Source of the DNA: Deinococcus phoenicis | GTDB lineage: Bacteria; Deinococcota; Deinococci; Deinococcales; Deinococcaceae | Assembly (NCBI RefSeq): GCF_000599865.1 | Contig: NZ_JHAC01000093.1 | Span: 41,001 to 105,000, forward strand | DNA length: 64,000 nt | Direction: 5' to 3' | Part shown: positions 37,955 to 48,308 of the stretch, one piece after another | Position numbering within the stretch: position 1 is the stretch's first letter | Layout of the letters: the number at the start of each line of letters is the position of its first letter | Translations under genes and position numbers: made by a program | Notes under the pieces: generated by a model | The model's database searches: none | Told to the model about the DNA's origin: nothing | Seen by the model: only the letters and a program-made list of their open reading frames with translations

Positions 37955-39174
37955 GCAACGGGATGAACGTCGGAAAGAGCAGTTTCGGAAGCTTCTTCAA
38001 GAACTGGGGGTCCGACCCGGCGCCGACCCCTGGTCCCCAGGCGGCACCGACAGCGGCGGTCCAGCCCGACCCCGTGCCGTCGCCGGTGCAGGAACCGCCG
38101 GTGGCCCCCACCACACCAGTGCCGGACGCGCCCGCGCTGCTGGCTCCCCCCGCGGCCGTGCCCCCGCCGCCCGCACCCGCCGCGCCTCCCCCGGCCGCAC
38201 CGGAGGCCGTGGCGGAACCCCTGCCCCCTGCCCCCGAACCTCAGTCCCCCGCGCCGGAGCAGCGCGCGCCTGCGGACGAGGCAGACGACCCGGAGGGCAC
38301 CGACGAGGAAGAAGAGGAAGGGGTTGAGGAGGAGTCCGGTGAGACCGCTCCCACCGAGGTGGAGGAAGCGGCCAGCGTGCCGGAGGCCAGGGACGCCCCC
38401 GAGTTGCCTACCCCGACCGGAGAGGTCTTCGGATACCTGGCGAGCCTGATGAGCCCGGGCAGCGCCCTGGCCTTCACGCTGAGCCTCGGTGAGGACGGCC
38501 GCCTCACCGCCCAGGTGAAGCCGCTGAACCTGCCCGCGCTTCCGGAACTGACCCTCACCGGCACGGTGAAGGAGTTCGACAGCGCCGAGCTGCTGTACGC
38601 GCTGCGCGAGTACCGCCCGGCCGTGCAGGGCGGCCTGCGGGACCAGGCGCGCAGCCAGGCCAGGGCCGTGCAGACGAAGGCCACCGCTCCGACCAAGCCT
38701 GCCTCGCCGAGTCCCGCACTGGCGGCGGCCAGCGACCGCAACAAGGGCAAGTTGAGGATCGCGGTGGATGTCCCCGGCACCACCTTGAAGGCGACCCTGG
38801 GCGGCCACGGCATCAGCGTGCAGGTGGGGGAAAACGACCTGACCCCGGGCCGGTACACCGTCGAGGCCAGCGCCGAGGGCTACAAGGCGGCCAAGCAGAC
38901 GGTGAAGGTCGAACGCGGGAAGACCGCCGACCTCGCCTTCACGCTGGGCGGCACACTGACGGTGCATGCCCCGGGCGGGGCGGCTGTCACGGTGCTCGAC
39001 GCCGCAGGAAACCCGGTGAACTCGGCCGGGCCACTGCCGGAGGGCATGTACAAGGTCCTGGTCGAGGCCGAGCACAAGAAGCCCTTCACTTGGCACGGCA
39101 CGGTGAAGGCGGGTCCGCCCACCCAGGTCACGGCCACGCTGGACGACGCGCCCCCGACGCTCTTCGGGTCTTGA
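37951..39174 (+). CDS. PRTRC system protein E-like, with proline-rich, acidic and PEGA regions
   Basis: 407 residues, much longer than the small protein E I know from PRTRC cassettes. Order: short N-terminus; Pro/Ala-rich linker (30-110); acidic run with E-E-E-E-E (110-145); protein E-like core with LMSPGSALAFTLSLGEDGRL, LTAQVKP and LTGTVKEFDSAELLYALREY (about 160-235); basic linker; PEGA-like repeat LTPGRYTVEASAEGYKAAKQ (about 295-330) and a final Ig-like part. The core is the part that matches. Assignment also rests on protein C being next. Confidence 0.75.
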   Translation: MSNGMNVGKSSFGSFFKNWGSDPAPTPGPQAAPTAAVQPDPVPSPVQEPPVAPTTPVPDAPALLAPPAAVPPPPAPAAPPPAAPEAVAEPLPPAPEPQSPAPEQRAPADEADDPEGTDEEEEEGVEEESGETAPTEVEEAASVPEARDAPELPTPTGEVFGYLASLMSPGSALAFTLSLGEDGRLTAQVKPLNLPALPELTLTGTVKEFDSAELLYALREYRPAVQGGLRDQARSQARAVQTKATAPTKPASPSPALAAASDRNKGKLRIAVDVPGTTLKATLGGHGISVQVGENDLTPGRYTVEASAEGYKAAKQTVKVERGKTADLAFTLGGTLTVHAPGGAAVTVLDAAGNPVNSAGPLPEGMYKVLVEAEHKKPFTWHGTVKAGPPTQVTATLDDAPPTLFGS

Positions 39175-39247
39175 CAGGGGTCGGAGGGGGCCGGAAGCGC
39201 CCCCTCCACCGTCAGAACGGGAAGTCACCTTCCCTGGAGGAACACCT

Positions 39248-39463
39248 ATGGAAGCAAACGTCGTGGTCCGCAAGTTCGTTTACGCCGATCTCAACGGGGG
39301 GCAGCCGATGAACGACCCCAACCCCTCGGGCACGCCGGACGACGTGCGCAAGCTGCTGGCCGTCAATACCCCGTCCCTGACGAACGCCAGCATCGAGGGC
39401 CCGGAGGTGGAGGGGAACGTCCACAAGTACACCTTCCGCCGCGCGGTCGGCACGAAGGGCTGA
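39248..39463 (+). CDS. PRTRC system protein C
   Basis: 71 residues, typical length. Matches the protein C pattern over its length: VRKFVYADLNGGQPMNDPNP, then a D-D-V-R-K-L-L-A helix, SIEGPEVEGN and the C-terminal YTFRRAVGTKG. RBS GGAGG. The biochemical role of protein C is not known; it is a constant member of PRTRC (ParB-related, ThiF-related) cassettes on plasmids and genomic islands. Confidence 0.9.
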   Translation: MEANVVVRKFVYADLNGGQPMNDPNPSGTPDDVRKLLAVNTPSLTNASIEGPEVEGNVHKYTFRRAVGTKG

Positions 39464-39479
39464 ACCCGGCCTGCCACCC

Positions 39480-39508
39480 GGTGCCGCCGCCTCCCCGGGG
39501 GCGGCACC
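39480..39508 (+). promoter_or_regulatory. Hairpin before first of four paralogues
   Basis: Arms GGTGCCGCC (39480-39488) and GGCGGCACC (39500-39508), nine perfect pairs, loop of 11, 22 bp before ATG 39531. No GTCGCG box, but same position and kind of structure as the leaders. Confidence 0.45.
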
Positions 39509-39530
39509 CTTCACGCACCGCGGGGTGACC

Positions 39531-40505
39531 ATGTTGCTCCACGCCGCGCCCGCGACCCTGCTCGCCTCCCTCTCCCCCGCCGTTACCCACCTGAACCTGC
39601 GCCCGCTCGCCCTAGCGATGGCCGAACGGGACTTCACCGGCACGCCGGGCACCGTGCTGGACTACGTGCTCAGTGCCCTGCCCGGCGAGCTGCGCTCCCT
39701 GCCCCACCACCTGGAGGCGGTGGTCGATACCTCCCGCGACTTAGGCGAGGAGGTGCTGCGGGTGCAGTTCCACTACGTCCCTGTACAGACCTTCACCGCG
39801 ATGCACCTGGGGGGCGCACGACGCGCGCTGGGGAAACTTCACCGCCTGCTGCTGCCCGAACTGCTGAGCCGCGCGGCCCACGCCAGCCGTCAGGTCCTGC
39901 CGCTGTTCACGCCCGTCGAGGCACTGGGCTTCTACGCCGAGCACCATCTCCACGGGGCAGAGAGCGACGAGGACTACGCGGACCTGATTACCGACCTCGG
40001 CATGTGGGACGCCGAGCCGCACCTTCCCGTGGAAGCGGCGCTGGACCTCGCGCGGCGGGCGGGTGTCCGCCTGCCCAGCCAGGTGGAACGCCGCGTGCCC
40101 GGCTTCAAGCTGTGGCGTCCGGAATCGGTGCTGCCCGGGCTGACCCTGCCCCCCAGGGTGCAGGCAGTCGTGGCGGACTTGGAGGCGCTCGAACGGCAGG
40201 CAGAGGCCCTGCCCGAGTATTCCAACGCGGAGTGCTGTGTCTCCCCCGAGGGGCTGTGGCCGTACTACCGCGAGAGCCTGCTGGTGGACCCCTTCCCAAC
40301 CCGCGACCAGCAGCGACTGAGCTTCACCCGCGAGATGCACGGGGAACTCCAGTACCACGGCGGCGAAGAGTACCCACTGCGCACCTTCGTGCTTCAGGGC
40401 GAGCCCGACTTGGAGCGCCTTGACGCCTACCTCACGCAGGTCCCGGCCCTGCAAGAGGGCGTCCGAACCTGGCTGAAGTCCCTCCATGCCCTGGGAGGGA
40501 AGTGA
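39531..40505 (+). CDS. Tandem paralogue 1 of 4, candidate PRTRC F-like family
   Basis: 324 residues. Starts MLLHAAPATLL, close to MQIHAAPARLR of the next gene and M-x-H-G-A-R of the two after. Shared features: a hydrophobic P-L-F-T-P-V-E segment about residue 125, an acidic turn with L-G-M-W-D about residue 162 and a long helical second half. No catalytic motif recognised. It lies between PRTRC C and B, where protein F may be expected, so it may be a divergent F; this is inference from position. TGA overlaps the next ATG. Confidence 0.7.
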   Translation: MLLHAAPATLLASLSPAVTHLNLRPLALAMAERDFTGTPGTVLDYVLSALPGELRSLPHHLEAVVDTSRDLGEEVLRVQFHYVPVQTFTAMHLGGARRALGKLHRLLLPELLSRAAHASRQVLPLFTPVEALGFYAEHHLHGAESDEDYADLITDLGMWDAEPHLPVEAALDLARRAGVRLPSQVERRVPGFKLWRPESVLPGLTLPPRVQAVVADLEALERQAEALPEYSNAECCVSPEGLWPYYRESLLVDPFPTRDQQRLSFTREMHGELQYHGGEEYPLRTFVLQGEPDLERLDAYLTQVPALQEGVRTWLKSLHALGGK

Positions 40506-41464
40506 TGCAGATTCACGCCGCCCCGGCCCGGTTGCGCAGCGGCGGTCACGAACCGTCCCTGGTGGAGTTCGGCCAGCTCTGCCTGGAAGCCGACTTCCGA
40601 CCTGGACGTGACCCGCGACCGGATGAGACGCCGCGGGCCTATATCGAGGACGCCCTGCTGGGTCCCCTGCGTTGCCTCAGGCTGCCCGGGCACTTTGGCG
40701 TCTACGCCGATCAGGAGGATCTGATCGCGTTCGTCAACCTGGACGACGTGCAGGAGACCGTCTCCCTGGCTGGGGCGGCGCGGGCTTGGGGGCACACCTT
40801 CGTGGCTGGGCTGTTGCCTCACCTGCACGCCGTGGCGCGGCCCGTCATGCCGGTGATCTCTCCCTTCGATGCCGGGGACCACCTGTTGGGCATGTACGGC
40901 AACTTCACCGTGCCGGGTGAACACGAGGAGATCGTCAGGGGTCTGGCCGAGTGGTACGGTGCCCTAGGCGAGAACCTGGACGCCCTCCAGACGGCGCTGG
41001 AAGCTCAGGGCCGCCCGACCCCCCGCGTCTTGATGCGGGAACTCGGCCCCTTCCTCTCTCTCCCTGCGACCCTGGAGCAGCTCGCGAGCCAGGCCGCAGC
41101 ACTCCCCGGACGGGCGCTGGCCGTGGTGCGGCGGCTCCAGCAGGCCGAGGACATCGCAGCGAGGCTTTACCCCATGTCCCCCGGCGACTGGCCGGACTCC
41201 ATGACCGCGCCTTATAGCCTGGACGGCGAAGACCCCGTGGCCGTGCTGCTCACGACGACGCCATCGGGCAGCCAGGACGTGGGCTGGGTTGAGCACGCCC
41301 TTCATAGCCTTCAAGGGCAGATGAATGAGGCGGGCGTCCGCCCCCTGCACGCCTGGGACCTGCACCGGCCCGAGCACCGCCTCGCCGCCGCCGCTTACCT
41401 GCGCCACGGCTCGGAACTGACGCGGCACCTGCGGGCGATCCTGGCCGACCTTCGCGGCGCGTGA
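40505..41464 (+). CDS. Tandem paralogue 2 of 4
   Basis: 319 residues. ATG overlaps the previous TGA (TGATG), so translation is coupled. Starts MQIHAAPARLRSGGHEPSLV and contains the shared core P-V-I-S-P-F-D-A-G-D about residue 120 (compare paralogues 1, 3 and 4). Second half helical. Unknown function. Divergence between the four copies is large, so the duplication is old. Confidence 0.7.
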   Translation: MQIHAAPARLRSGGHEPSLVEFGQLCLEADFRPGRDPRPDETPRAYIEDALLGPLRCLRLPGHFGVYADQEDLIAFVNLDDVQETVSLAGAARAWGHTFVAGLLPHLHAVARPVMPVISPFDAGDHLLGMYGNFTVPGEHEEIVRGLAEWYGALGENLDALQTALEAQGRPTPRVLMRELGPFLSLPATLEQLASQAAALPGRALAVVRRLQQAEDIAARLYPMSPGDWPDSMTAPYSLDGEDPVAVLLTTTPSGSQDVGWVEHALHSLQGQMNEAGVRPLHAWDLHRPEHRLAAAAYLRHGSELTRHLRAILADLRGA

Positions 41465-41470
41465 CCGGGA

Positions 41471-41489
41471 GTCGCCCGCCTTGCGGCGA
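41471..41489 (+). promoter_or_regulatory. GTCGCC hairpin leader variant before paralogue 3
   Basis: GAGTCGCC; arms TCGCC (41472-41476) and GGCGA (41485-41489), then GGAGG and ATG 41504. Confidence 0.45.
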
Positions 41490-41503
41490 GCTGGAGGAAG
41501 ACC

Positions 41504-42502
41504 ATGCAGCTTCATGGAGCCCGGTACCACCTGTACCAGCCGCCAGGCTCGCCGCCGCCCGCCGGATACGATCACCTGATCCGGGCAGGCGTACCCCTGG
41601 CCTCCCCTCCCCTGCCGGACGACCACCCCAGCGTCTGGGCACTTCGCGAGGTGCTGACGCCGCTCCTCGCACCGCTCGACGAACTGGACTGTGCGTGCCG
41701 GGTGTACGAGATCACTCGGCGCACGCGCTCCCTGGCCGTGGGGTTCGTGCGCCACACCCAGGGCATGAACATCCCTCACATCGATCATCTGCCTGCGCTG
41801 TACGAGGGACTGCCGGAGGGAATGCTCGGCAGCGTGCTGTACCACCTGTGCGAGGGGGCGGCGGGGGTCTACCCGGTCTTCACCCCGCAGTTCGCGCTGG
41901 AGTACACCTTCCCCGAGATCGACGCGACCACCGCCTCGGGACGCGAGAAGGGACTGTGGCAACTGGCCGAGGAGTACGGCATCGAGGCCGACGACCTATC
42001 CACCCTGGAGGCGGCCCTGGCCGAGGAGGGCACGACCACGCCGACCGTCATGGCCGAGGCGCTGGCGCCCTACCTGACCGACGCCCCACTGAGTCTGGAA
42101 AGCCTCACGCGGCTGGCCGCCGGGCACCCCCACCTGCGCCGGGTGGTTCGCGCCCTGACGGCCCTGCACGAGGCCTCGCGGCAGGTGCCGACGCCCGAAT
42201 GGGACGACTGGAAGGCCGGGGAGGACGGCCCCTTCTACAGCGCCACGGTGAGCGGGTTCGCCGCCGCGCTGTTCGTCTCCGCGCCGGGGCGGTCCGGGGA
42301 GCGCCACGTGCCCTGCCAGGTCGAACACGCCCTGGACGATCTGGGTGACCGGGGCATGAACACGGAGTTCGCACCGCACTGGGCGGTGTATCTGGGTGAC
42401 CCCGCCGCCGCGCGGCGGCTGCTGGACTACGCGGCCGTCGCGCCGCGCGTGCAACGCGCCGCGCAGGCGGTCCTCAGAGAACTTGCACGGAGGTCTTCAT
42501 GA
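41504..42502 (+). CDS. Tandem paralogue 3 of 4
   Basis: 332 residues. Starts MQLHGARYHLYQPPG. Carries the core Y-P-V-F-T-P-Q-F-A about residue 124 and an acidic L-W-Q-L-A-E-E-Y-G-I-E segment in the place of the L-G-M-W-D turn. RBS GGAGG with a leader hairpin. Stop overlaps the ATG of the 62-residue gene. Confidence 0.7.
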   Translation: MQLHGARYHLYQPPGSPPPAGYDHLIRAGVPLASPPLPDDHPSVWALREVLTPLLAPLDELDCACRVYEITRRTRSLAVGFVRHTQGMNIPHIDHLPALYEGLPEGMLGSVLYHLCEGAAGVYPVFTPQFALEYTFPEIDATTASGREKGLWQLAEEYGIEADDLSTLEAALAEEGTTTPTVMAEALAPYLTDAPLSLESLTRLAAGHPHLRRVVRALTALHEASRQVPTPEWDDWKAGEDGPFYSATVSGFAAALFVSAPGRSGERHVPCQVEHALDDLGDRGMNTEFAPHWAVYLGDPAAARRLLDYAAVAPRVQRAAQAVLRELARRSS

Positions 42503-42687
42503 ACAAACAGGAACTGGTCCAGTGGCTGCGCACCGCCCCCCAGGACCCCAGGGACGCCGGGGCCAAGATTCTGGAGGGGGAACGCCCACCCGAGCACCTC
42601 ACGCTCGCCCAGGCCGTCGCCAACCTGAAGCACGCTGGCCCGGCGCTGCACACCCCACACCCCGACGAAGCGGAACTCCTGCCATGA
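42499..42687 (+). CDS. Small protein between paralogues 3 and 4
   Basis: 62 residues. ATG overlaps the previous TGA and its own TGA overlaps the next ATG, with CGGAGG upstream. Two short helices (MNKQELVQWLRTAPQD and LTLAQAVANLKHAG). No family recognised. The position shows strict coupling within the operon. Confidence 0.65.
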   Translation: MNKQELVQWLRTAPQDPRDAGAKILEGERPPEHLTLAQAVANLKHAGPALHTPHPDEAELLP

Positions 42688-43586
42688 ACATCCACGGGGC
42701 GAGGTCCCACCTCCGCAGCGGCACCGTGACGCAGCACGCGGGCGTGTTCGAGCACCTCGCGCGCCACCGGCTGCTGCCTGGGCGGCCCGAGCCGGGCGAG
42801 ACGCTGCCAGTGTTTGCCGGACGTGCCTTGAAAAGCGGCCTGCGGGCCCGGTTTCCAGAGACGGCCGCTCCCACGCTCCGCCTGGAGGTCGCGGGCCACC
42901 CCCTCCGCCACCACCCGGCCACGCTGGAGGTGAGCTATGAGCCGGTGACCCAGTACCGCGGCCTCTCGGCAGAGTTCCTGGACGCCACCGACCCGCTGTG
43001 GCTGCAAACGGTCATGGCCTACCTCAGCACCGCCAGCTCGCAGGGCCTGTCCGTCTGGACCCCTTACGACGCCTGGCACCACTATACCCGGGGGTGGGGC
43101 GACTTCGAGAGCTTCCGGCGCCAGTGCGCGATAGACCAGCAGGTGCTGGAGCAGGACCTGACCGACCGGGACGTGCAGGCCTGGGCCGAGATGCACGACA
43201 TGCTCGATCCCTGGACGGTGGCGCGGCAGCTTCGCCTCGACCCGGGAAGCAAGTTGCTCTCCCTCCCTGCCCTGGAGCGCCAGGCCGCCACGCCGCTGCA
43301 CCGCCGCATCGCCGAGCAGCTCGTGGCGCTGGTGCGCCTCGACCGGCGCATTCCGGCCCACATGTCGCCGCAGCGGCCCTGCCCCCACGTGCTCGCCTTT
43401 TACGACGGGGATGACGGCCTGTGCCTGGAGTTCGCCGCCGAGTTTCTGGAAACCGTTGACCTCGGCCCGGCCTTGCGGGTGAACGTGGACCAGGGGGGGC
43501 TGGGGGTCTTCAACACCTACGCCAGACACGCCCGGACGCTGTTCCGCCACACCGAGGCGCTGCTCGACCTGCTTCAGGAACTCTGA
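42684..43586 (+). CDS. Tandem paralogue 4 of 4
   Basis: 300 residues. Starts MNIHGARSHLRSGTVTQHAG, closest at the start to paralogue 3. Shared core S-V-W-T-P-Y-D-A-W about residue 119 and W-A-E-M-H-D about residue 172. Coupled to the 62-residue gene. Function unknown; may act as one subunit of a hetero-complex with its three relatives. Confidence 0.7.
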   Translation: MNIHGARSHLRSGTVTQHAGVFEHLARHRLLPGRPEPGETLPVFAGRALKSGLRARFPETAAPTLRLEVAGHPLRHHPATLEVSYEPVTQYRGLSAEFLDATDPLWLQTVMAYLSTASSQGLSVWTPYDAWHHYTRGWGDFESFRRQCAIDQQVLEQDLTDRDVQAWAEMHDMLDPWTVARQLRLDPGSKLLSLPALERQAATPLHRRIAEQLVALVRLDRRIPAHMSPQRPCPHVLAFYDGDDGLCLEFAAEFLETVDLGPALRVNVDQGGLGVFNTYARHARTLFRHTEALLDLLQEL

Positions 43587-43653
43587 CGCCGGGCTCCACT
43601 CCCGGCGGCACCTCACCACCTACCAGGACGGCTTTGAGGTCCGCACCCTCCAG

Positions 43654-44106
43654 ATGGACCACCAGCCTGGCGCGGACGGCCGTGTCGTCTGGCGTATCAC
43701 CGAGGAGGAGGGAGCGGTCCTCACCTCCGGCTCCATCGAGGCGCCCGCCGACGGAGACCTCCCGCTCGAACGCCAGGGCGACCAGGTGCGCGCGGGGATG
43801 CTTCCGGTGCAGGTCTGGCAGCCGAGAACCAAGGAGTTCCAGCTCCAGGCCCTCACGCCCTGGCGGGCCGGGTTTCCACCCTTCCCGGAGGCGTACCGAC
43901 TGGTCGCCACCCTTGACGTGCCGGAGCCCGAGGCGGTCTTCGTGATCTGCCAACACTTTACCCAGGAAGGCTGGTTGCACGACCCGCAGGTGCGTGCCCG
44001 GGCACACAGCGCGCACTCCATGTGCGTCGGGGACGTGGTGGTCACGCCGGACGGCCAGGCCTGGCGCGCCCTGGGCTGCGGTTGGGAGGAACTGCTCAAG
44101 ACGTAA
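43654..44106 (+). CDS. Protein with C-terminal SGDVV-type domain
   Basis: 150 residues from the first ATG; the frame is open and protein-like upstream to about 43586, but no better start codon is present. The C-terminal 70 residues (QHFTQEGWLHDPQVRARAHS, M-C-V-G-D-V-V, GWEELLK) match the whole 89-residue protein at 23948. A GCCGGG / CCCGGC hairpin at 43588-43606 sits after the previous stop. Function unknown. Confidence 0.65.
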   Translation: MDHQPGADGRVVWRITEEEGAVLTSGSIEAPADGDLPLERQGDQVRAGMLPVQVWQPRTKEFQLQALTPWRAGFPPFPEAYRLVATLDVPEPEAVFVICQHFTQEGWLHDPQVRARAHSAHSMCVGDVVVTPDGQAWRALGCGWEELLKT

Positions 44107-44155
44107 CGGGGATGTGCAGTGGCAGGGAGTCTCACGTTTACCCCCTGCCACGGTC

Positions 44156-44176
44156 GTCGCGCCCCGGCCGGGGCGC
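44156..44176 (+). promoter_or_regulatory. GTCGCG hairpin leader before PRTRC B gene
   Basis: GTCGCG box; arms GCGCCCC (44159-44165) and GGGGCGC (44170-44176), seven perfect pairs, loop GGCC, then AAGGAGG and ATG 44203. Confidence 0.6.
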
Positions 44177-44202
44177 CGGAATGAATTGTCAAGGAGGTTC
44201 CT

Positions 44203-44904
44203 ATGCACGTGGACATCCAGATCGACGCTGGACGCGATTATCAACCTCACGCCGCCATCCTGGTCTACCGCGACGGGCAGTCCGGTCAGACCATCGCCGA
44301 ATTCCACCCCGCCTACCGCCAGGGCCAGGAGTTCCACGTCGCGGAGGCGCACCCGCTGACCGCCGGCGACGTGAAGGAGCTGCTCGACAGCCTGGGTGCC
44401 ACCGCGCTCCAGTTCGTGCCCCAGCATGCCGTGGCGGTCAGCGCCCTCGCCGTCGCCTGGTGGACCCCGGCGCAGAACCGGGCCATGTTCTTCCTCAGCC
44501 ACACGGACCAGGCGGTAAACGAGCTGAGCGGGCGGGTCTTCCCGCAACCCCCGCTGCTGTTCATCGCCCGGCGTGGCAGCCTGACCGTGTATGCCCTCGC
44601 CGAGAACGCCCGCCCGGGTCCCGACACGCCGCTGATGTGCGCGCCCTACTTCAACATCTTCCAGGGGCACGGCGTGTGCCGGGGCACCACGCCGTACCCC
44701 GAGCAGGTAGACGCTGGCCGCACAGACGAGTGGGAGCGCGCCTTTTTCGGGTCTAACTTCACGCACAACGCGGCAGGCACCCGCAAGATCACCGCTTTCG
44801 GTGGCAGCCACGCCGAGCTGTGGCTCGCCGCCGAGCGTGCGGGCACCTTCGATCCGGCCTGGCTCGTGCCCGCAGGCCGCACCCTCGGTGAGGCCCTGCA
44901 ATGA
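44203..44904 (+). CDS. PRTRC system protein B
   Basis: 233 residues. Matches the protein B pattern in its second half: PPLLFIARRGSLTVYALAEN, then R-P-G-P-D-T-P-L-M-C-A-P-Y-F-N-I, GHGVCRGTTPYPEQ and EWERAFFGSNFTHNA. These blocks are the conserved core. Its stop overlaps the ThiF start by four bases, the usual B-ThiF order. The biochemical function is not known. Confidence 0.88.
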   Translation: MHVDIQIDAGRDYQPHAAILVYRDGQSGQTIAEFHPAYRQGQEFHVAEAHPLTAGDVKELLDSLGATALQFVPQHAVAVSALAVAWWTPAQNRAMFFLSHTDQAVNELSGRVFPQPPLLFIARRGSLTVYALAENARPGPDTPLMCAPYFNIFQGHGVCRGTTPYPEQVDAGRTDEWERAFFGSNFTHNAAGTRKITAFGGSHAELWLAAERAGTFDPAWLVPAGRTLGEALQ

Positions 44905-45677
44905 TCCGCCGGTACCTGCGTCCTCTGAAACGCCCCATGACCGTCGCCGTGGTCGGCTGCGGCGGCACCGGCAGTCACATCCTCAGCGGCCTGACCCACC
45001 TGCACCACGCCGTCCAGGCGCTGGGCGGCCAGGGGCTCATGGTCGTCGCCTACGACCCGGACACCGTGGAGGCGCACAACGTCGTGCGCCAGCGCTTCTA
45101 TCCGGGCGACGTGGGACAGCACAAGTGTGAGGTGCTGATCAGCCGCATCAACCGCGCCCACGGCCTGCACTGGCGCGCGGTACCCAGGACCTTCGCCGAG
45201 GGACCGGGCATTCCCAACTTCGACCTGGTGATCGGGTGCGTGGACTCGCGCTGGGGCCGCGCCGAGATCCGCCGCATGATCACCAGTGGTCCCTGCGCCC
45301 GCACGCGCTTCTGGCTGGACATCGGCAACGCCCGCTTCCCGGACGGACGTTTCGGCGGGCAGGTGGTCCTGGGCGAACCCAGCAACCTGCGCAACTGGCG
45401 CTCCCGGCGGACCGGGCGGCTGCCCATCGCCAGCGAGCTGTACCCCGAGCTGACCAACACCCGCCTCGCGGAGGACGAGCAGCCTTCGTGCAGCGCCCTG
45501 GAGAGCTTGAAGCGCCAGGACCTCTTCTTGAACGCCCTGCTCGCGCAGCACGCGCTGAACATCCTGTGGCGGGTGATCCTGGATTGCAAGCTGGACGTGA
45601 TAGGCGTGTTCCTGGACGCCAGCTCACACATCGTCAATCCCGTGTACGCCGAGTACCTGGCACAGGCGGGCGATTGA
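44901..45677 (+). CDS. PRTRC system ThiF/E1-like protein
   Basis: 258 residues. N-terminal nucleotide-binding motif VAVVGCGGTGSHIL (G19 to H25), then VVAYDPDTVEAHNVVRQRFY, the E1-family Asp-containing strand with R-Q-R-F. A candidate catalytic Cys is C197 in AEDEQPSCSALESL. E1-like enzymes adenylate the C-terminus of a ubiquitin- or ThiS-like protein. No such small partner with a terminal Gly-Gly was found, but protein C ends in GTKG. The PRTRC target is unknown. Last gene of the E-to-ThiF block. Confidence 0.9.
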   Translation: MIRRYLRPLKRPMTVAVVGCGGTGSHILSGLTHLHHAVQALGGQGLMVVAYDPDTVEAHNVVRQRFYPGDVGQHKCEVLISRINRAHGLHWRAVPRTFAEGPGIPNFDLVIGCVDSRWGRAEIRRMITSGPCARTRFWLDIGNARFPDGRFGGQVVLGEPSNLRNWRSRRTGRLPIASELYPELTNTRLAEDEQPSCSALESLKRQDLFLNALLAQHALNILWRVILDCKLDVIGVFLDASSHIVNPVYAEYLAQAGD

Positions 45678-45685
45678 ACTTCAGG

Positions 45686-45714
45686 GGGTGGAGGGGGAGC
45701 GACCCTCTCCACCC
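45686..45714 (+). terminator. Hairpin after ThiF gene
   Basis: Arms GGGTGGAG (45686-45693) and CTCCACCC (45707-45714) pair perfectly; no T-run. Located 9 bp after the ThiF stop and before the ligase gene, so it may end the PRTRC operon. Confidence 0.4.
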
Positions 45715-45788
45715 GACCGGGCGGGAGAGAAGCAGCGCACCGCCCGTCAAGCAAATATCGCCGCATGAATTCGCTCACGACAGAATAA

Positions 45789-47875
<2,087 letters not shown>

Positions 47876-47942
47876 AGGCACCGGCATCAGGATCGGGGGG
47901 CGGCCTGGCGCTGCCCCTCTTCACCTGTTTAAACCCTCAGGT

Positions 47943-47960
47943 GTCGCGCCGGGCGCGGCG
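47943..47960 (+). promoter_or_regulatory. GTCGCG hairpin leader before 47968 gene
   Basis: TCAGGTGTCGCG; arms CGCG (47945-47948) and CGCG (47954-47957), alternative CGCC/GGCG pairing, 8-10 bp before the ATG. Confidence 0.5.
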
Positions 47961-47967
47961 GCGGGAA

Positions 47968-48228
47968 ATGCAGATCGAACAGGGACGGGTCCAGGCCACC
48001 ATCACCCCCTGCCGCGGCGGCCTGCTGGTGGTCGTCGAGCGCACGCCCCACCCGGGCAGCAGCGACTTCGGGCGCCAGCACGCCCGGCACCCGTGGCTGA
48101 CCGGGCCTCAGCCGGAGGAGGTACTGCGGCGCGTGGTCACGGCCGAGGAAGCCATCCGACTGCTGTTCCGCGAGGGCCTGCGCCTCTCCCTGGCGGAACA
48201 GGACGCCCTCACCCACCTCGAACGCTGA
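47968..48228 (+). CDS. Small protein, paralogue of 28535 protein
   Basis: 86 residues; near-duplicate of the 28535 protein (shared start MQIEQGR, then QATITPCRGGLLVV and ERTPHPGS; C-terminal helix LRLSLAEQDALTHLER). A GTG at 47941 in frame would add a basic decapeptide through the leader, but ATG 47968 matches the paralogue start. Function unknown. Confidence 0.7.
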   Translation: MQIEQGRVQATITPCRGGLLVVVERTPHPGSSDFGRQHARHPWLTGPQPEEVLRRVVTAEEAIRLLFREGLRLSLAEQDALTHLER

Positions 48229-48270
48229 AGCCCCCTTGCCCGCCTGGGAGGGAAGCGAACTTTCTCAGGC

Positions 48271-48287
48271 GTCGCGGCCCAGGCCGC
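48271..48287 (+). promoter_or_regulatory. GTCGCG hairpin leader before 48309 gene
   Basis: TCAGGCGTCGCG; arms GCGGC (48274-48278) and GCCGC (48283-48287), loop of four, then GGAGG and ATG 48309. Confidence 0.55.
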
Positions 48288-48308
48288 TCTGACCGGGTGG
48301 AGGTCACC

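Noticed and set aside
44901..45677. Bacterial ubiquitin-like (CBASS/Bil-type) conjugation system
   Set aside because: Only the E1-like protein is present; no E2, no deubiquitinase and no CD-NTase were found. The neighbours identify it as a PRTRC ThiF protein.
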